This document shows, in pieces, positions 33,683 through 47,046 of a stretch of DNA of 64,000 nt. Position 1 is the first letter of the stretch. Every line of letters starts with the position of its first letter. Source of the stretch: Diogma glabrata (taxonomy: Eukaryota; Arthropoda; Insecta; Diptera; Cylindrotomidae); contig OY856186.1 in assembly GCA_963693315.1 (NCBI GenBank), positions 284,414,492 through 284,478,491 on the forward strand. The letters are read 5' to 3'. Position numbers and translations under genes: made by a program. The notes under the pieces were generated by a model. It searched no databases. It saw nothing but the letters and a program-made list of their open reading frames with translations, and was not told the origin of the DNA.

Positions 33683-36040
33683 ATGGTAGACAGGGAGGCA
33701 GCGTTGCATTTTGGTTAGTGATTTGATGCCGATTGAATTTAATTTTTATAGATAGATTAATTATTTGTGATGTAGAAAATAAGAGTCCGTCGTCAGACTT
33801 GCGGGGGGTGTGGTTGTGGGGGAGTTTTAAACTGGTAAAAAAACGAATTCCAAAAGTAATTTGATGCCGCTTCAAAATTTGTATGATGCATGTTTACACC
33901 ATAACAATTGAAAAAAAAAAGTGATCAGCTGATTGGCGGATGGGGGATTATAGGTCAGCTCCTCGTATAAATCAGTATAAAAATGCAATATAGTCAAGAC
34001 CTTTCTGCATAGGATCTTGATGAAACTTTGGCAAATGATCCAGGTTCACTTGAAAATGGAAAATCTGAATTCATTTTAAACTTGGACAAAATGGCGGGGG
34101 GTCTCCCGAACACCTCTAAGCTTAAATCTTCAATAACTTCTAATTCCGACTTTTGATCTTATGGAAAATTGGTATATAAAGTTTTAGTACAGTTTCCAAT
34201 ATTTCTGCATACCAATTTCTGGTTTGACACTTCCGGTTAAAAAGTTTTTTCTCCAAGTGTTTATCCCTACTGTAGCCTACAATTATCGATCGATTTTCAT
34301 GCAACGTTGGTAAAAGCTTTCAAGTAACATGAGAAAGATTTTATTGGCTTTCGGAGAACATTGGATAAAGGGTTGGGGGGTCCACCATACAACAGGTGGT
34401 TTTTTCAACAATGTTTTTTATGTTTGTTGGGAGCATAAAACATTCGTTCGGGAATGAATTTTGACGACCCTTTGGAAAAAGATGCAAATATGTATGACAA
34501 GAAACTGATTAGTTTTTGAGCGATAGTGAACAAAGTGGTGGGGGGGTCCCCCAAACACCTGTTTTTTTTAATGCTTAATAACATCTGTACCTAATAATCG
34601 AATTGGATGAAACTTGGTACATAAACATGATACGGTTCACAACAGTTCTGCATCCCCACTTCCGGTTTTTCATTTCCGGTAAAAAAATTTGTTTTGTAAT
34701 TTTTTGAAGTTTTTTCAGTGCCTACAATAATGAAGTGATTATGATGAAACTTATGGAAAAAGTTTCGATTAGTGAAAAATAATTATCATCTTTTGGGACA
34801 CATTGATCAAAGTGGCGGGGGGTCTACCATACAACTGCTGACTTTTCGCACTTGGTTTATAAAGTTTGTTGGGAGCATACAGACTTCATTCATTAATCAA
34901 TTTTAGTGACCCTTTGAAAAAATATGGAGACTTAAATGACAAAAAACTGATTAGTTTTTGGACAATATTGAGATAAGTGATGGGGGGCCTCCCGAACACC
35001 TGCTTATCATGTCACCATTTTTTCAATGTTTGTTGGGAGTACCAAAATTTTTTACCGGAAATGAAAAACCGGAAGCTGGGATGCAGAACTTTTGTGAACC
35101 GTACCAAATGTTTATGTACCATTTTCATCCAATTCGATTATCAAGTACAGATGTTATTAAGCTTTAAAAAAAAACAGGTGTTTGGGAGACCCACCACCAC
35201 TTTGTTCACTATCGCTTAAAAACTAATAAGTTTCTTGCCATATCTATTTGCATCTTTTTTCAAAGTGTTCGTCAAAATTCATTCCCGAACGAATGTTTTA
35301 TGCTCCCAACAAACATAAAAATTATTGTGGAAAAAACCACCTGTTGTACGGTGGACCCCCCAACCCTTTATCCAATGTACTCCAAAAGCTAGTAAAATCT
35401 TTCTCAAGTTACTTGAAAGCTTTTACAAACGTTTCATGAAAATCGATCGGTAATTGTGAGCTACAGCAGGGATAAACACCTGGAAAAAAACTCTTGAACC
35501 GGAAGTGTCAAACCGGAAGTTGGTATGCAGAAATATTGGAAACAGTACTAAAACTTTATATACTAAGTTTTCACTAGGGGATTAGAAGTTATTAAAGATT
35601 TAAACTTAGAGGTGTTCGGGAGACCCTCCCGCCATTTTGTCCAAATTTAAAATGAATTCAGATTTTCCATTTTCAAGTGAATCTGGATCATTTGCCAAAG
35701 TTTCATCAAGATCCTATGCAGAAAGGTCTTGACTATATTGCATTTTTATACTGATGTATACGAGGAGCTGACCTATAATCGCCCATCCGCCAATCAGCTG
35801 ATCACTGTTTTTTTAATTGTTATGGTGTAAACATGCATCATACAAATTTTGAAGCCGCATCAAATTACTTTTGGAATTCGTTTTTTTTACCAGTTTAAAA
35901 GTCTCCCACAACCACACCCCCACTACTTTAGCAGCTGACCGCCAGATTTATCATCAGCTGGAGTTAATTAATTAAAATAAATAAAAATCAACCGGAATCA
36001 AATGGCTTTTTCATTTGCAACGCTGCCTCCCGGTCTATGG
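33683..36040. mobile_element. 2.36-kb inverted repeat (large fold-back element)
   Basis: The left arm ~33683-34690 and the right arm ~35040-36040 are reverse complements with moderate divergence; the loop is ~350 bases. Paired landmarks: CAGGGAGGCAGCGTTGCA / TGCAACGCTGCCTCCCGG; GATCAGCTGATTGGCGGATG / CATCCGCCAATCAGCTGATC; AAGACCTTTCTGCATAGGAT / ATCCTATGCAGAAAGGTCTT; GTTGGGAGCATAAAACATTC / GAATGTTTTATGCTCCCAAC; and CATTTCCGG / CCGGAAATG at the inner edge. Each arm also contains direct repeats built on TGATGAAACTT, a G-rich GGCGGGGGGTC and CCGAACACCT. No transposase or gene. It lies in intron 1 of the membrane-protein gene. Confidence 0.92.
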
Positions 36041-36646
36041 GTATTTCTTTTACCAACCGAACAGATTTGACAAAATCTGAACAACACATTTTTGATTTGG
36101 CTGAAATTTTTTACTTAACTTCCGTTAAGTTCAGTTCTGGTAAAGATAGACACGTTTTGTCTGTTTAATTTTAAAGTATAAAGATGGGATTTAAAAGAAA
36201 AACTGTTATTTATAAAAATTATTAACAAATTCCAATTGTTATAAACAAATAAAATGTTAAAATTAATTTTTAGTCATTATCTAACAAAAATAAAGAGTGT
36301 TTAGTTTGACCATGGTATTCTACGTTCAATTTTCAATAAAAACGTGTATTTAATTAATGGAGAAATGAGTTTTAAATTCCATATTTATTCTTTAAAATAA
36401 AACAGACAAAAAGTGTCTATCTCTACCAGAACCGAAGTTATGAATCTTTGAAAATAAGTCTTCAAGCCAAAAATCACAAAAGTCTCGAAATTTAGATCCG
36501 CTCTATTTCCCCTAAAAAGGAAAAAAAAAAGAAAAAATCAAGTATACCGTTTTGTTTATATTGAACCCATAAAAAAATTTTCAGCTGAATCAAAAATCAC
36601 ATTTTGTCCTAATCTGTTCAGTATGTAAAAGAATGGCCCATATATG
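36035..36646. repeat. Second inverted repeat abutting the large fold-back
   Basis: Outer arms: GGGTATTTCTTTTACCAACC / complement near 36620-36640, with GAACAGATT and ATTTTTGATT(T/C)(G/A)GCTG. Inner arms: GTTCTGGTAAAGATAGACAC at 36135 / GTGTCTATCTCTACCAGAAC at 36414. A partial relative (GAGGTTTCTATCTTTAATGG) follows at 36912. Non-coding. Confidence 0.7.
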
Positions 36647-36999
36647 GAATGTTTTGTCATCCCACGCTCGATAAATAAATTTATTTCTTACAGTAAAAAT
36701 AATTTCTCCATTAATAAAAAATACTTTTTTTATAGGAAATGAAACGTAGAATACGATGGTCGTACTAAAAACTCATTTCGTGGGTGGGGCAATAACTACA
36801 GATCGATTTGAACATTTTGATTGTTTATAACAATAGGAACTTGTTAATAACTTTTATTAAATTTAATTTTTTTGTAAACTACCACCTTTTAAATTTAAAA
36901 TAAAACCAAACTAGAGGTTTCTATCTTTAATGGAACCGAAGTTTTAATATTTGAAAGTTAGAACTCCTCAAAACTTTACAGAAACCATCCAATTTGCTA
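36647..36999. other. Decayed relative of the preceding inverted repeat
   Basis: Shares AACGTAGAATAC, CAATAGGAACTTGTTAATA and TGGAACCGAAGTTTTAATA phrases with 36035-36646 in diverged form. No gene. Confidence 0.4.
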
Positions 37000-38570
37000 T
37001 CAATAAATTCGTCCCTACTTCCATAGTAAGCCAAACAAAAATACCTGTATTCAAAAGCTGACAAAGCGGCACTTAGAAACAAACGTAGATCATTTAATAT
37101 ATGGATTCATAACAATACTCCCGCTAATCGATCCCAATATCTAAAGGCCAACAAAATATCTAACCAGTTTATCTCAAACGAAAAGTTTGAAATTGACAGA
37201 GCGAAAGTCTATTTCTGACAAGAGTTTCTACAGTGCCATTAATTCTTTAAATTGTGGAACAAAATCTTTTGTTCTTCCTATTATTGATGGTGATTCAATC
37301 GTCAATGATCCCGCAAAAAAAGCCAAAGTGTTCGCTGAACACTTTGCTCTGAACTCCACTGTTTTGGAAACTCCTAAAGAAATACCCCAAATCCAGTCTT
37401 CAGGAGTTAATATGAATGAACTCCACTTCAAACCTAAAATATTCGCTAAACTTTTAAGGGAGTTAAACATCAACAAAGCCTCAGGAATGGACAACATTCC
37501 ACCCATTATTTTAAAAATCTTTTCTAAAGAACTTGCACTAACTTTGACTAAAATATTCGACCAACAAAATCCGATATCACAAATTATAGGCCAATAGCTT
37601 TACTATCGGTTCTATCCAAAGTCTACGAGCATTATATTAATACACACATTTCAAAATCTCTGGAAGTAAATCATTTAATAGCCGACAGCCAATAGGTTTT
37701 CGAAACAAAAGATCAATTATCGATCTATTAAACTATGTAGCGCATTGTTGGAACAGTATACATGATAAAGGTGGTGAAACATTAGTTATCGCTTTAGACA
37801 TCTCCAAGGCATTCGATCGAGTCTGGCAGGCCAACTTAATTTTCATCCTCCCTACCGTTTTCATCCCAATGTTGTGAAGCTGATTCAAAATTTTCCACCT
37901 AATCGATTCATTTCGGTCTCTTTAGGCGGATTTTCATTTGACTGAATTAATGCAATAAATAGTTTTGCAGATGATAGTACTATGCACAAGTTGTTCGAGC
38001 CCCTTCATCAAAAGGTAAAATGCACGAACGAATTAAGCCCGCCCGGAGAGACGCTGCCATAAACGTGAATAGACCTAAAAATAGTCGCCGATTGGGGTGA
38101 CCACAACCTGGTCAATTTCAACTCTAACAAAGCACAGCTGTTGAATGTTTCCAGATCAAAGACCGAGTTCCCCAAAGATGTTTTATTCAGTATGTGTGAT
38201 GAACCAATAGGTGAATGTAAAAACATTCGTTTATTGGGTGTCACAGTTTCAAATGTCATACTCTGGAACAATCATGTAATGGCGATGGCAAAAATCGCGT
38301 CTAGAAAACTCGGCCTCCTAAATAGATGCAACAAATTTTTCACTCCATACCAATTGCTCCTTGTTTATAAGTCCTATATATTCATCTCTGTGTGGAGTGC
38401 TGTTGTCAAGTTTGGGGTGCTGCTTCTGTTTTCATCGTCATCAACAGCGCTCAGAGGAAATCAGCATCATGCCTCCAACTTCAGATCACAGAAAGACTTC
38501 TTTGTCCGAACTGCATACAAATGGAATAGTTTGCCGGAATCCATAGTCTCAACACCTTAGAGCGCAAGTT
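37000..38570 (+). pseudogene. LINE (jockey-like) reverse transcriptase relic
   Basis: Multiple frames. 37187-37597 reads KSFYSAINSLNCGTKSFVLP and LLRELNINKASGMDNIPPII, the RT finger region. 37640-37800 reads GFRNKRSIIDLLNYVAHCW and LVIALDISKAFDRVW (first palm Asp). 37950-37985 reads INSFADDSTMHKLFEP (the [F/Y]ADD catalytic motif). 38141-38360 reads IRLLGVTVSNVILWNNHV and ASRKLGLLNRCNKFFTPYQL; the end is FFVRTAYKWNSLPESI. Deletions lie between these blocks, with several stops. The endonuclease domain is absent. Confidence 0.88.
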
Positions 38571-39611
38571 GTTGTGGGATCTAGGTCTTAAAATGTATTT
38601 ATGTGTTGTTGTGACACATATTGTAAACCCCATAATACAAAACTTTTTATTTTTCTTCAACAAAATTAAGAAAATTCCAAATTTTATTTGAATGTATATT
38701 TCTGTATATATACGAAAGACAATGTACATATATGTACATTAAACTAGACTTGAATTTTGAATAAATATTAAATTAACAAGCACACATTGGGAAAAAAGGA
38801 ATAAAACTGCAGCAAAAATTGAAATTTTTCTTTTCTTCGGGCATTACCAGCATAGGGTTTACCCTAAAAATGGTCTACCAATGAAAGCAAAGAAGGGAAA
38901 CATTTTTATCGAATAGATCAGTGTCAGTGTACAAAACAAAAGTATATACATTGAACATTAAAATTCAATATATGAAATATATTAATATACTCTTAAAATA
39001 AGAAAAAAATATTTTGAATTGTTAAATTTTCTTATATAAAAATCTTTATAGATGTTAAAAATAATAATATAGATTAAAAAAAATTGAATTGGTAATAAAA
39101 TACCAAAAAAATTTTGTTTGGAAATTTTTGAGCAAATATCTAAAATCAATGAAAATCATGATAGCAATTTTTTGAAATTATTGTTAGGAAATATATTAAG
39201 ACGAATAGTACAGTTATTAGCTCTTTTATTTTGCTAAAGAAACTCGACGGCCTAAAAGATGTGTTGTGTCAAATTGTTTTAAGGTCAATACTGAAAGAAA
39301 ATGCAAAACTGAATGAGTTTACCCTGCTGTGGGAACAAAACTGAAATAAGTTACAAAAATATTGCGCAGTTAAAATGTTTGTCTACAACGGCCTTACATT
39401 ATCAGACATAATGAAAAGTTATTTATTTTTCTTATAACATTTTATTTTATTGTTATAAAAAAATAACTAGAAAATAAATTAGAACATGAAGAAACCAGTT
39501 AATGTATGTTAACATAATTCATTTTGGTCTTTTTCTTATTTATATTTAGTATTTACTTGTTTGATAATCAATTACTGAATTACACATAAATGCAAAATAT
39601 AAAATATCAAG
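38571..39611. other. AT-rich spacer
   Basis: No gene. A short near-palindrome AGGGTTTACCCT occurs at 38854, and TTTACCCTGCTG recurs near 39319. Confidence 0.4.
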
Positions 39612-41184
39612 ACTTCGGTCTGGGTTAAGGATTTCGATATAGTTTTCGGCAAAAAACTTTTATGAGGACATGGTTTTTAGTTTTGGGCAGCGATGTATAT
39701 CAAACATAACTCTTTGTTAAAGTACAATTATTTTTTATCTCTGTTTTAAAATTTATTACAAAACTAACACGAAACATCAATACGTTGCCGGAAAATTATA
39801 ATCAGTATTCCAAAAATATTGTTAAACTAAATAAAATCAAACTTTTTCAAAATTCCAAAAATATTCCAAAAATTAGAATAAAATCAAATATTTAAATATT
39901 TTCTAAATTCCAATAATATTTCAAAAATTCTTAAAAATTCAAACTTTTTCCAAAATTCTAAAAATATTGCAAAAATTATTACAAAATCAAAAATTGAAAA
40001 TTTTTTCAAAATTCTAAAAATATTGCAAAAATTATTACAAAATCAAAAATACAAACTTTTTCAAAATTCCAAAAATATAAAACTATAACAAATTCAAAAA
40101 TTTCCATGTCCAATTTCATTTTAAATTACATTTACGTCATAAAAACAGCTACATTTTTTTTCCCAAAAAATTGGCTAAAAAATTAAATGAAATCATTTTT
40201 TGACACACTTGACATTATTTTGTGACAAACTTATAATGCCATAATTCTCTATAATAATAATAAAATATCATGTCATACGAACTATTAATTTTATTTTTTT
40301 CTAAAAAAATTGGGTAAAAAATAAATAAAAACCTTTCTTTTGACACACTTGACAACATTTTTTGACAAACTTATAATGCCATAATTCTCAATAATAATAA
40401 TAAAATTTCATTTCAAACAAACAATTTTTTTTCCCAAAAAATTAGGCAAAAATCTAAATAAAAATCTTTTGACAAACTTGGCAACATTTTTTTGACAAAC
40501 TTATAATTCCATAATTCTCAATAATAATAATAAAGTTTCATTTCAAACGAACAATTTTATTTTTTTCAAAAAATTTGGGTAAAAAATAAATAAAAATCTT
40601 TCTTTTGACACACTTGACAACATTTTTTTGACAAACTTATAATGCCATAATTCTCAATAATAATAATAAAACTTCATTTCAAACAAACAATTAATTTTAT
40701 TTTTTTTTTTCCAAAAATTAGGTAAAAAAATAAATAAAAATCTTTCTTTCGACACACTTGACAACATTTTTTTGACAAACTTATAATGCAATAATCTAGT
40801 TTTTGATCTCACATACCAATCCCGACCATTAAGATTTCTCCAAATCTAATGTTCCTACTCGTAATCACTTAAAATGAACGTATTTTAAGCCAAAAATATG
40901 AAGATATCTAACATAGTTATCGAACAGTTATCGAACACAGCGTCCTTTCGGACCTGTCCCTTGTGAATACCTATTTTTAGAAAAAACAATTTTTGAAATC
41001 CCTTCAGCCGTTTTCCCTGCAGTGTAGGTAATGACGGCGGCCGGCCGACAGACAGAAACACATTTTTTTTTTTGCTTTTTTAGAATCAGTAGGTCCTAAA
41101 ACGTCGAGAAATGCCAAAAAAAGTGGGGGTAAGAATTTCACTTTGAGCTCATGAATGTAATACTTAGGTCTTTCAGACCGAAGT
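39612..41184 (-). mobile_element. Non-autonomous TIR element with internal satellite, copy 3
   Basis: Reverse-oriented copy of the family at 8378 and 26887. The plus strand begins ACTTCGGTCTGGGTTAAGG and ends CAGACCGAAGT, so both 11-base TIRs are intact. It has about five to six satellite units, more than copy 2. The GACAGACAG stretch near 41047 is the complement of the CTGTCTGTC block in copy 1. Confidence 0.82.
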
Positions 41185-41792
41185 AATTGGCCGGTTTTAC
41201 AAAACTGTGATATGAAAGGAATACATAAAATTTAAACATAAGTAATATTGATTACATTTAAATTTAAATTAACTGCATTAAAAGTTACTTACAAGCATCA
41301 TGGAATTAAAAATTCAAAATGTTTGTTATACATAATTTTAAAAAAAGATATATATACATTTTTTCACATAATTAATTAATCAACTGCCATTATCATATCA
41401 ATTTCAAAAATCTATTCATCTATAATTTTTGAAAGTAAAATTTTGTAAATTTTCTATTTTCACAAACATTAATTTATATTGTAATTAAATAGCCTTTTTC
41501 TTTGTATCATTTCATAAATAAAACAATATGATAAATCAGTTCATATATAAATTTTCACATTATTTTCATTTTGCATTAATTATGTTTTTGAAAAGAGAAA
41601 AAATATTTGTTTAAATAGTAAGAAAGTTTCATTGTTTTTATTTTAATTATGGAAGATTATTGGATTATTTAAATTTAAGTATAATATTAATTAATATATA
41701 TAATATGAATATTAACTCCACATATATAAATGGGGCACTCCACGTGAACAAGAACAAACGGGTTTAACCTTGAACGCCCTCTAGCCCTCATA
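41185..41792. other. AT-rich spacer up to the hAT insertion
   Basis: No gene. The last ~70 bases (CACTCCACGTGAACAAGAAC... ) are less AT-rich and form the insertion site of the hAT element. They continue at 48028. Confidence 0.4.
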
Positions 41793-42597
41793 TGGATACT
41801 CAGTGGCGTAGCTAGCATGGGTGACACCCGGGGCGGATATTATGGTGTCACCCCAAGAATGAAAACAGTCAATATTAATAAAAAGCCGATATACGTAATT
41901 TATAATTTTATTTAATTAATACAAATTATTTAATTAATGCAAATGAACATTATTATTAATAAGTTATATATAATTAAAGTACTGTTTTATTATACATTCT
42001 TTCATATTGATGTATGAAAATGAATCTTTTAGGAAAGTATCAGCGTCGTCACTCAAAAAAATTAAAATGTATCCAGTTGTATAAAAAAAGAGTATCCAAA
42101 TGTATACATGATTATTTGATGTTGCTAATTTATTTGAGAACGACCTATATTGTGCGGTTTCAGCGCAAAATATACCTGGAATTCCTTTTTTTCATTGCAA
42201 CGGTTACGGTATAATGCAACCTTAAATGCACTCAATTCAGAACTGTTTACAAAAAATGTTATCGTTTTTCCACAACTGTTTATATTTGCTACACTGTTCG
42301 CCAATTTTCTGTTCCTTTATCTTCTACTAAAAGAGAATACGACGAACAATGTAACACAATTTATTAACATTTTCAAATGCATTTAATGCATTTTATACAC
42401 AATGTTTTCTTGCGAATAAATTGTATCCATTCCAGTAGTTTCGCGAATTTTTGGTACCCAGTATCCATTTAATAAATTTTTTAAATAATGTATCCAAATT
42501 AATACAAATGTATACAAGTAGCAACCCTGGAAAGTATAGTAAAAGAAAAATAAGAGTAGAATTAATATACTCTCACATACATATTATATACATACAC

Positions 42598-45152
42598 TTA
42601 AAATCTCTTCTTTCTAGCTTTAACAGCTGCAAACTCAGAAATCACAACTTCAAAATTTATATTTTGTTCTGCCTCATGTTCTATGGTTAATATGCCAAGA
42701 TTTTTAAGCCTCGTTTGGGTCATTGTTGCCCGCAAGTAATTTTTAATTAATTTTAATTTGCTGAAACTCCTCTCACACGAAGCCACTGATACGCAAATAG
42801 TCATAAATAACTTTAGTGCGACCATAAGATTCGGAAGAGATTCTGTAAAATCCCATTCCACGAAGAATTTCAAAAAGTCTAGGCACACCCAGTTAGAAAC
42901 TGTAACATTGGTCGCTTTTAAATGCCTCCTCAACCTTGGTATCTCTGTGAGGAGTCTCGTTTCTGATACCTCATCATAAAAACTGGTAAATTTTGATACA
43001 GATAATTTCAACTCTTCACTGTTCGCCAAAAGCAAAGTCTTTGTCTGAACAACCTCGAACAATGAAGCAACATCTTGAACTGACTTCAGTCTTGTTTGGA
43101 GTTTAACACTGAATCGGTCAAGAGATTCCAACGTGTCCTTTTTAAGTTCAGCTCTCAGTGTCAGTCCAACATCTGGAGCCAACTCACCAGCCATTCGTTT
43201 TTTACGACGAATTCGTCTTTCCATTGGAATGTCATAGCTCCCCGATTTCGTCGCAGCAAGATCTATTGCCTGTTCTACCATGTCATTTCGTTTTTCTTCA
43301 ATATAAAGACGAAGTGACTCTATTTTTGTAATTAATTGATCAATATTTAAGCCTTTGCTTTGCAATCCAATCTGAGCACAATTTATTTCCCTAAGAACAT
43401 CATTCCAAAACAAAAGATAGCAAAGAAACGTAAAGTCACACACTGCATGCATAAGGTTGTGTGCAGCGCCTCTAGTGTCTACATTTTCTTGTTGATCACT
43501 TAGCTTCTCAATTGCAGCCACAATCCCATAAAAATTTTCGGCCAATACTTTTACTGCAGCATAATGAGCACTCCAACGCGTTGTTGAGAGTCTTTAAACA
43601 GTTGTTTTGCTGTGTTTAACAAGCACTTCCCAGCGGCTAGTCGAAGCAGAAAAAAATGTAAAAATGGCCTCCACTGTTCCGAAAAACGTTACACAAGCTA
43701 CATTTTGTGCAAATGAGTGTTGGCCACATAAATTAATTGAATGATCTATGCAGCCCACAAAAATTGCTTTGTTATTTTTTGCTTTAATAATAGCTTGCAC
43801 TCCTCCATGTATACCACTCATAACAGCTGCATTATCATAACCTTGGGCACGACAATTCATTGCCTCTAAACCGTCATTTTTAAGGTTTTTAAGAATTTCA
43901 TCGCTTAAATCAGCGGCTTTTTTTCCATGTAAAGAAAAAAATCCAAGGAATACTTCTTTGACTTCCACTTTACTACCATCAATTTTCACATAACGAATCA
44001 CTTCAGACATTTGTATGAAATGTCAGGTGTGCTATCAAACATAATTCCAAAATATTTAGCTGATTTAATTTCGTTGACAAGCTTAAACTTTACGTGGTTC
44101 GCTAAAGCATTTATGAACTCATTTTGTATATCTGGTGACAAATATTATACTTTTGGTGATTTGCCATGCTCCAAATTCAAAATGTGTTCTTTTAACACTA
44201 CATCATACTTTGACAATAGATTGACTAGTTCTAAAAAATTGCCTTTATTTGAAGAACTTTGTCCTTCATCATGTCCCCGAAATGCTAGGTTTTGTTTAGA
44301 TAAAAAGAAAGTTATATCCAATAATCTGGATAAAAAATGTTTCCACTTCTGTTTTTCATTATCTATTAATTGTAAGGCTGCGTCTCCTATCGTTTTATGA
44401 CATTTCAACCTCATTTCCAAAGTTTTCCACTTTTAAAAATTCTCCAGATGTTCATTTGAAGTTTCATGGTCGGCTACTTTGGGATTTAGCTTCCACCACT
44501 TCTGAAATTCAGTCGTAAATGCTGAATTTATATTACAACTATTGGTGACAGCAAATATACGACAGCAGAAGCAGTACAGGCTATTATTTATAGGAGAATA
44601 AACCATCCATGACCGCAGAATTTTTTCTCCATTAAGCATCACTTTATAAAACCATTCTTTAGAAAGATGGCGAACATTACCTTTTGTGTCTAACCCGGGT
44701 CTAGATACAGTAGCAAACGGCCCTTCTCTATTTTGAAAATGTTCACTTCCTTTCTTTTATGATTTCAATGCGAACATTATCAGAGACGGGTATATTCCAA
44801 TGTGATACATCTCTTAAGTCCTGAAGTGATTCACGTCTTCGATAGTAGAAGCATTAGCAGCATTATCACTATCATTTTCAGTATTTTTTTCTGATTCGTC
44901 TTCATCATGGGTTATCATTGTTAATTCTGTGTTGTCGCTGTTACTTTCTGAAGATGAGCCAATATTCTCTGAAACATTCGTTGCATTTACGTGAGAATCA
45001 GTTTCTTTTGATGAGCTTTGGCTATCATCAAGTTTTGTAACATATTTATAAATCGATCAAGATATGCTCTGAACATCATCTATTTTAGCCTGTTTGGCCT
45101 TTCTCTGCTGGAAACCGCTTTTTCTTTTAGAAGTATGAACTCCTCGTGGCAT
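42598..45152 (-). pseudogene. hAT transposase (ZMYM1/DUF4371-like), frameshifted
   Basis: The minus strand starts at ATG 45152 (MPRGVHTSKRKSGFQQRKAK) with an acidic Ser/Asn-rich N-terminus. Then a TTF-like zinc finger (NNSLYCFCCRIFAV, WWKLNPKVADHETSNEHLEN), an open stretch 44420-44145, the DUF4371-type catalytic core at 44010-43594 (FFSLHGKKAADLSDEILKNL, RAQGYDNAAVMSGIHGGVQA) and the C-terminal part 43545-42598, ending with the dimerisation block VASCERSFSKLKLIKNYLRA. Stops or frameshifts near 45060, 44760, 44430, 44145 and 43590 separate the pieces. The reading order is intact, so decay is moderate. Confidence 0.9.
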
Positions 45153-45477
45153 ATTTATTTGTTGGGATATTTGCTAGACGAAATCTAAAAAAATATTTTT
45201 AATTATAGTAAGTATCAGCAAACCTATAATTTAAATATATTTGTAGGATACATATGTCTATTTCATAATAAGTAAACTGTGTAAACGGTTAAATACACTA
45301 CCAGAATTAATTTATTTAAAATTCCTTGCAACAACTTATATTAAACAATATTTGATAAAATGGAATATACAAATCATATGATTAATATTATTAGGAACCA
45401 TTTAAAAATATATAAATATAAAATCCATCTCTTAGCATTTTATATAAAGTATTGAAACCAAAATTAAATATCCAATT

Positions 45478-45725
45478 AGAATCCTGCTCAATAATTTACA
45501 AATTTAATTGTGATTCTTTTGAAAAATTTTACAACTGGAAAACCGGAAAATGTTTTAAAGACTGATTTAAGGAATATTGTCAGATTTTTAGAAAGAAGAA
45601 AAATAATCAAAATTTAAAGTCTATTTTTAAATTTAAAGTCAAACCATTTAGTTAATAACAATCATAACTACACCACTTTTAAACAAAATTTGAAGGCTTT
45701 CCATTTATGTTACAAGGATTTTAAA
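45478..45725 (+). pseudogene. Penelope-like endonuclease (GIY-YIG) fragment nested in hAT
   Basis: The plus-strand translation LESCSIIYKFNCDSFEKFYN then NNQNLKSIFKFKVK and NHNYTTFKQNLKAFHLCYKD parallels, block by block, the better preserved copy at 56601-57077 (minus). The GIY-YIG core is degraded (NWKTGKCF for YIGKTGRGF). Stops and shifts are present. It lies within the hAT boundaries, upstream of its transposase. Confidence 0.75.
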
Positions 45726-46608
45726 TAAATAAATTTTTAAATAAATTTAGTTCAAATAAATTATTATATTAGTAAATAAAAACAATTTGGAGACCAAAAT
45801 CATTTTATATTTTATTTTTTTTTTAAATAAATAAAATACAAAATTTTTTGCTTTAGTTTTATTTTAATTTAACCCAATTAAATTCTCTAAAATGTAATGA
45901 CATCATTCAATTTCACCAATAACATTTAAATTATATTAATAACAAATAATTATACTTCTGGCCTACTGGGATATTAAAAATTATCAAATAATTTTTGAAA
46001 TAGTTAACTGATATGGTTGGCAGTAGGCCAACGTATAATTCATAAAAAATATATAAAGAAATGAAAAATGGCAAAAAAATTTCTAAACGAATTCCCCTCG
46101 TTCGTTGATAAATTCTCATAATTTTTTGGAAAATTCCTACAGCAAGTGGTATTAATAATAGCCCTCGGCCTACGGTTTCGTGCTTTTATCAATATATGTA
46201 TTTGCTTCCGAAATTTTTAAAAGATTATTTCGAATTATCACCGCCCTTGGATGATTACTACTGATAATTTTTTAAGATGTTTAATATATGATAGTTATGT
46301 AATCCAAAGAACGCTGAGTAAACTTTAGTTTTGATATATGTACTATCAATTGCTTAATGCAAAGCAATTCTATAACAATTGCTTTTTAACGCAAAGGGTT
46401 ATACTTTTTATTGCATTTTGGGTTGTTTTAAAAATTGCGAAACCGTTTTTCAATAAAATTAAACTAAATGAAAAGTTTGCAAAAATTGGCATCATAAAAT
46501 TCTAATTTACAATTAAAATGAATTGAAAAAACTAAAGTCAGATTCATCCTCAATAATAATAATATGCCCAAAAACCTAAACTTTGCATCCTGAAATTTCG
46601 TTTTTTCT

Positions 46609-46735
46609 ACTACTAATATAAGCCGTGTTCGATTTGACTGAAGCAACTGATACAACTGATAAATTGAATGCAATTGTTGTTGTTTTTTAAGTTGTTTCAG
46701 TCAAATCGAACGTACCTATTCTCTTCTACTAATAT
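46609..46735. repeat. Hairpin inside the hAT element
   Basis: GTTCGATTTGACTGAAGCAA near 46626 pairs with TTGTTTCAGTCAAATCGAAC near 46691. Outer CTACTACTAATATA and TCTACTAATATAG are direct rather than inverted repeats. Short loop containing TTGAATGCAATTG. Confidence 0.7.
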
Positions 46736-47046
46736 AGCCAAGAACGTAAACGCAATATATCTTGTAAAACCATCTAGACCTAGGAACACTAAAATGTAAT
46801 CTAATTTTGCTTTAGTTTAGATGTTTAATTAATCCTTATTGGTTTAAAAAGTAAACTGAAATTTTTATGATGTCTTTGGATTTGTACTAACATAAAAAGA
46901 CGTTCAACAAACTACCCCAAATAATAACTCAAGTAATAACTCAAGCATTCTAAAAAGTAGAATAGATCCTTTTTGAGCCAATAGGACACATTTATAAGCT
47001 ATCACAATTTATAAATTAAAATTAAATGGATAACCTGGTTGAAATG

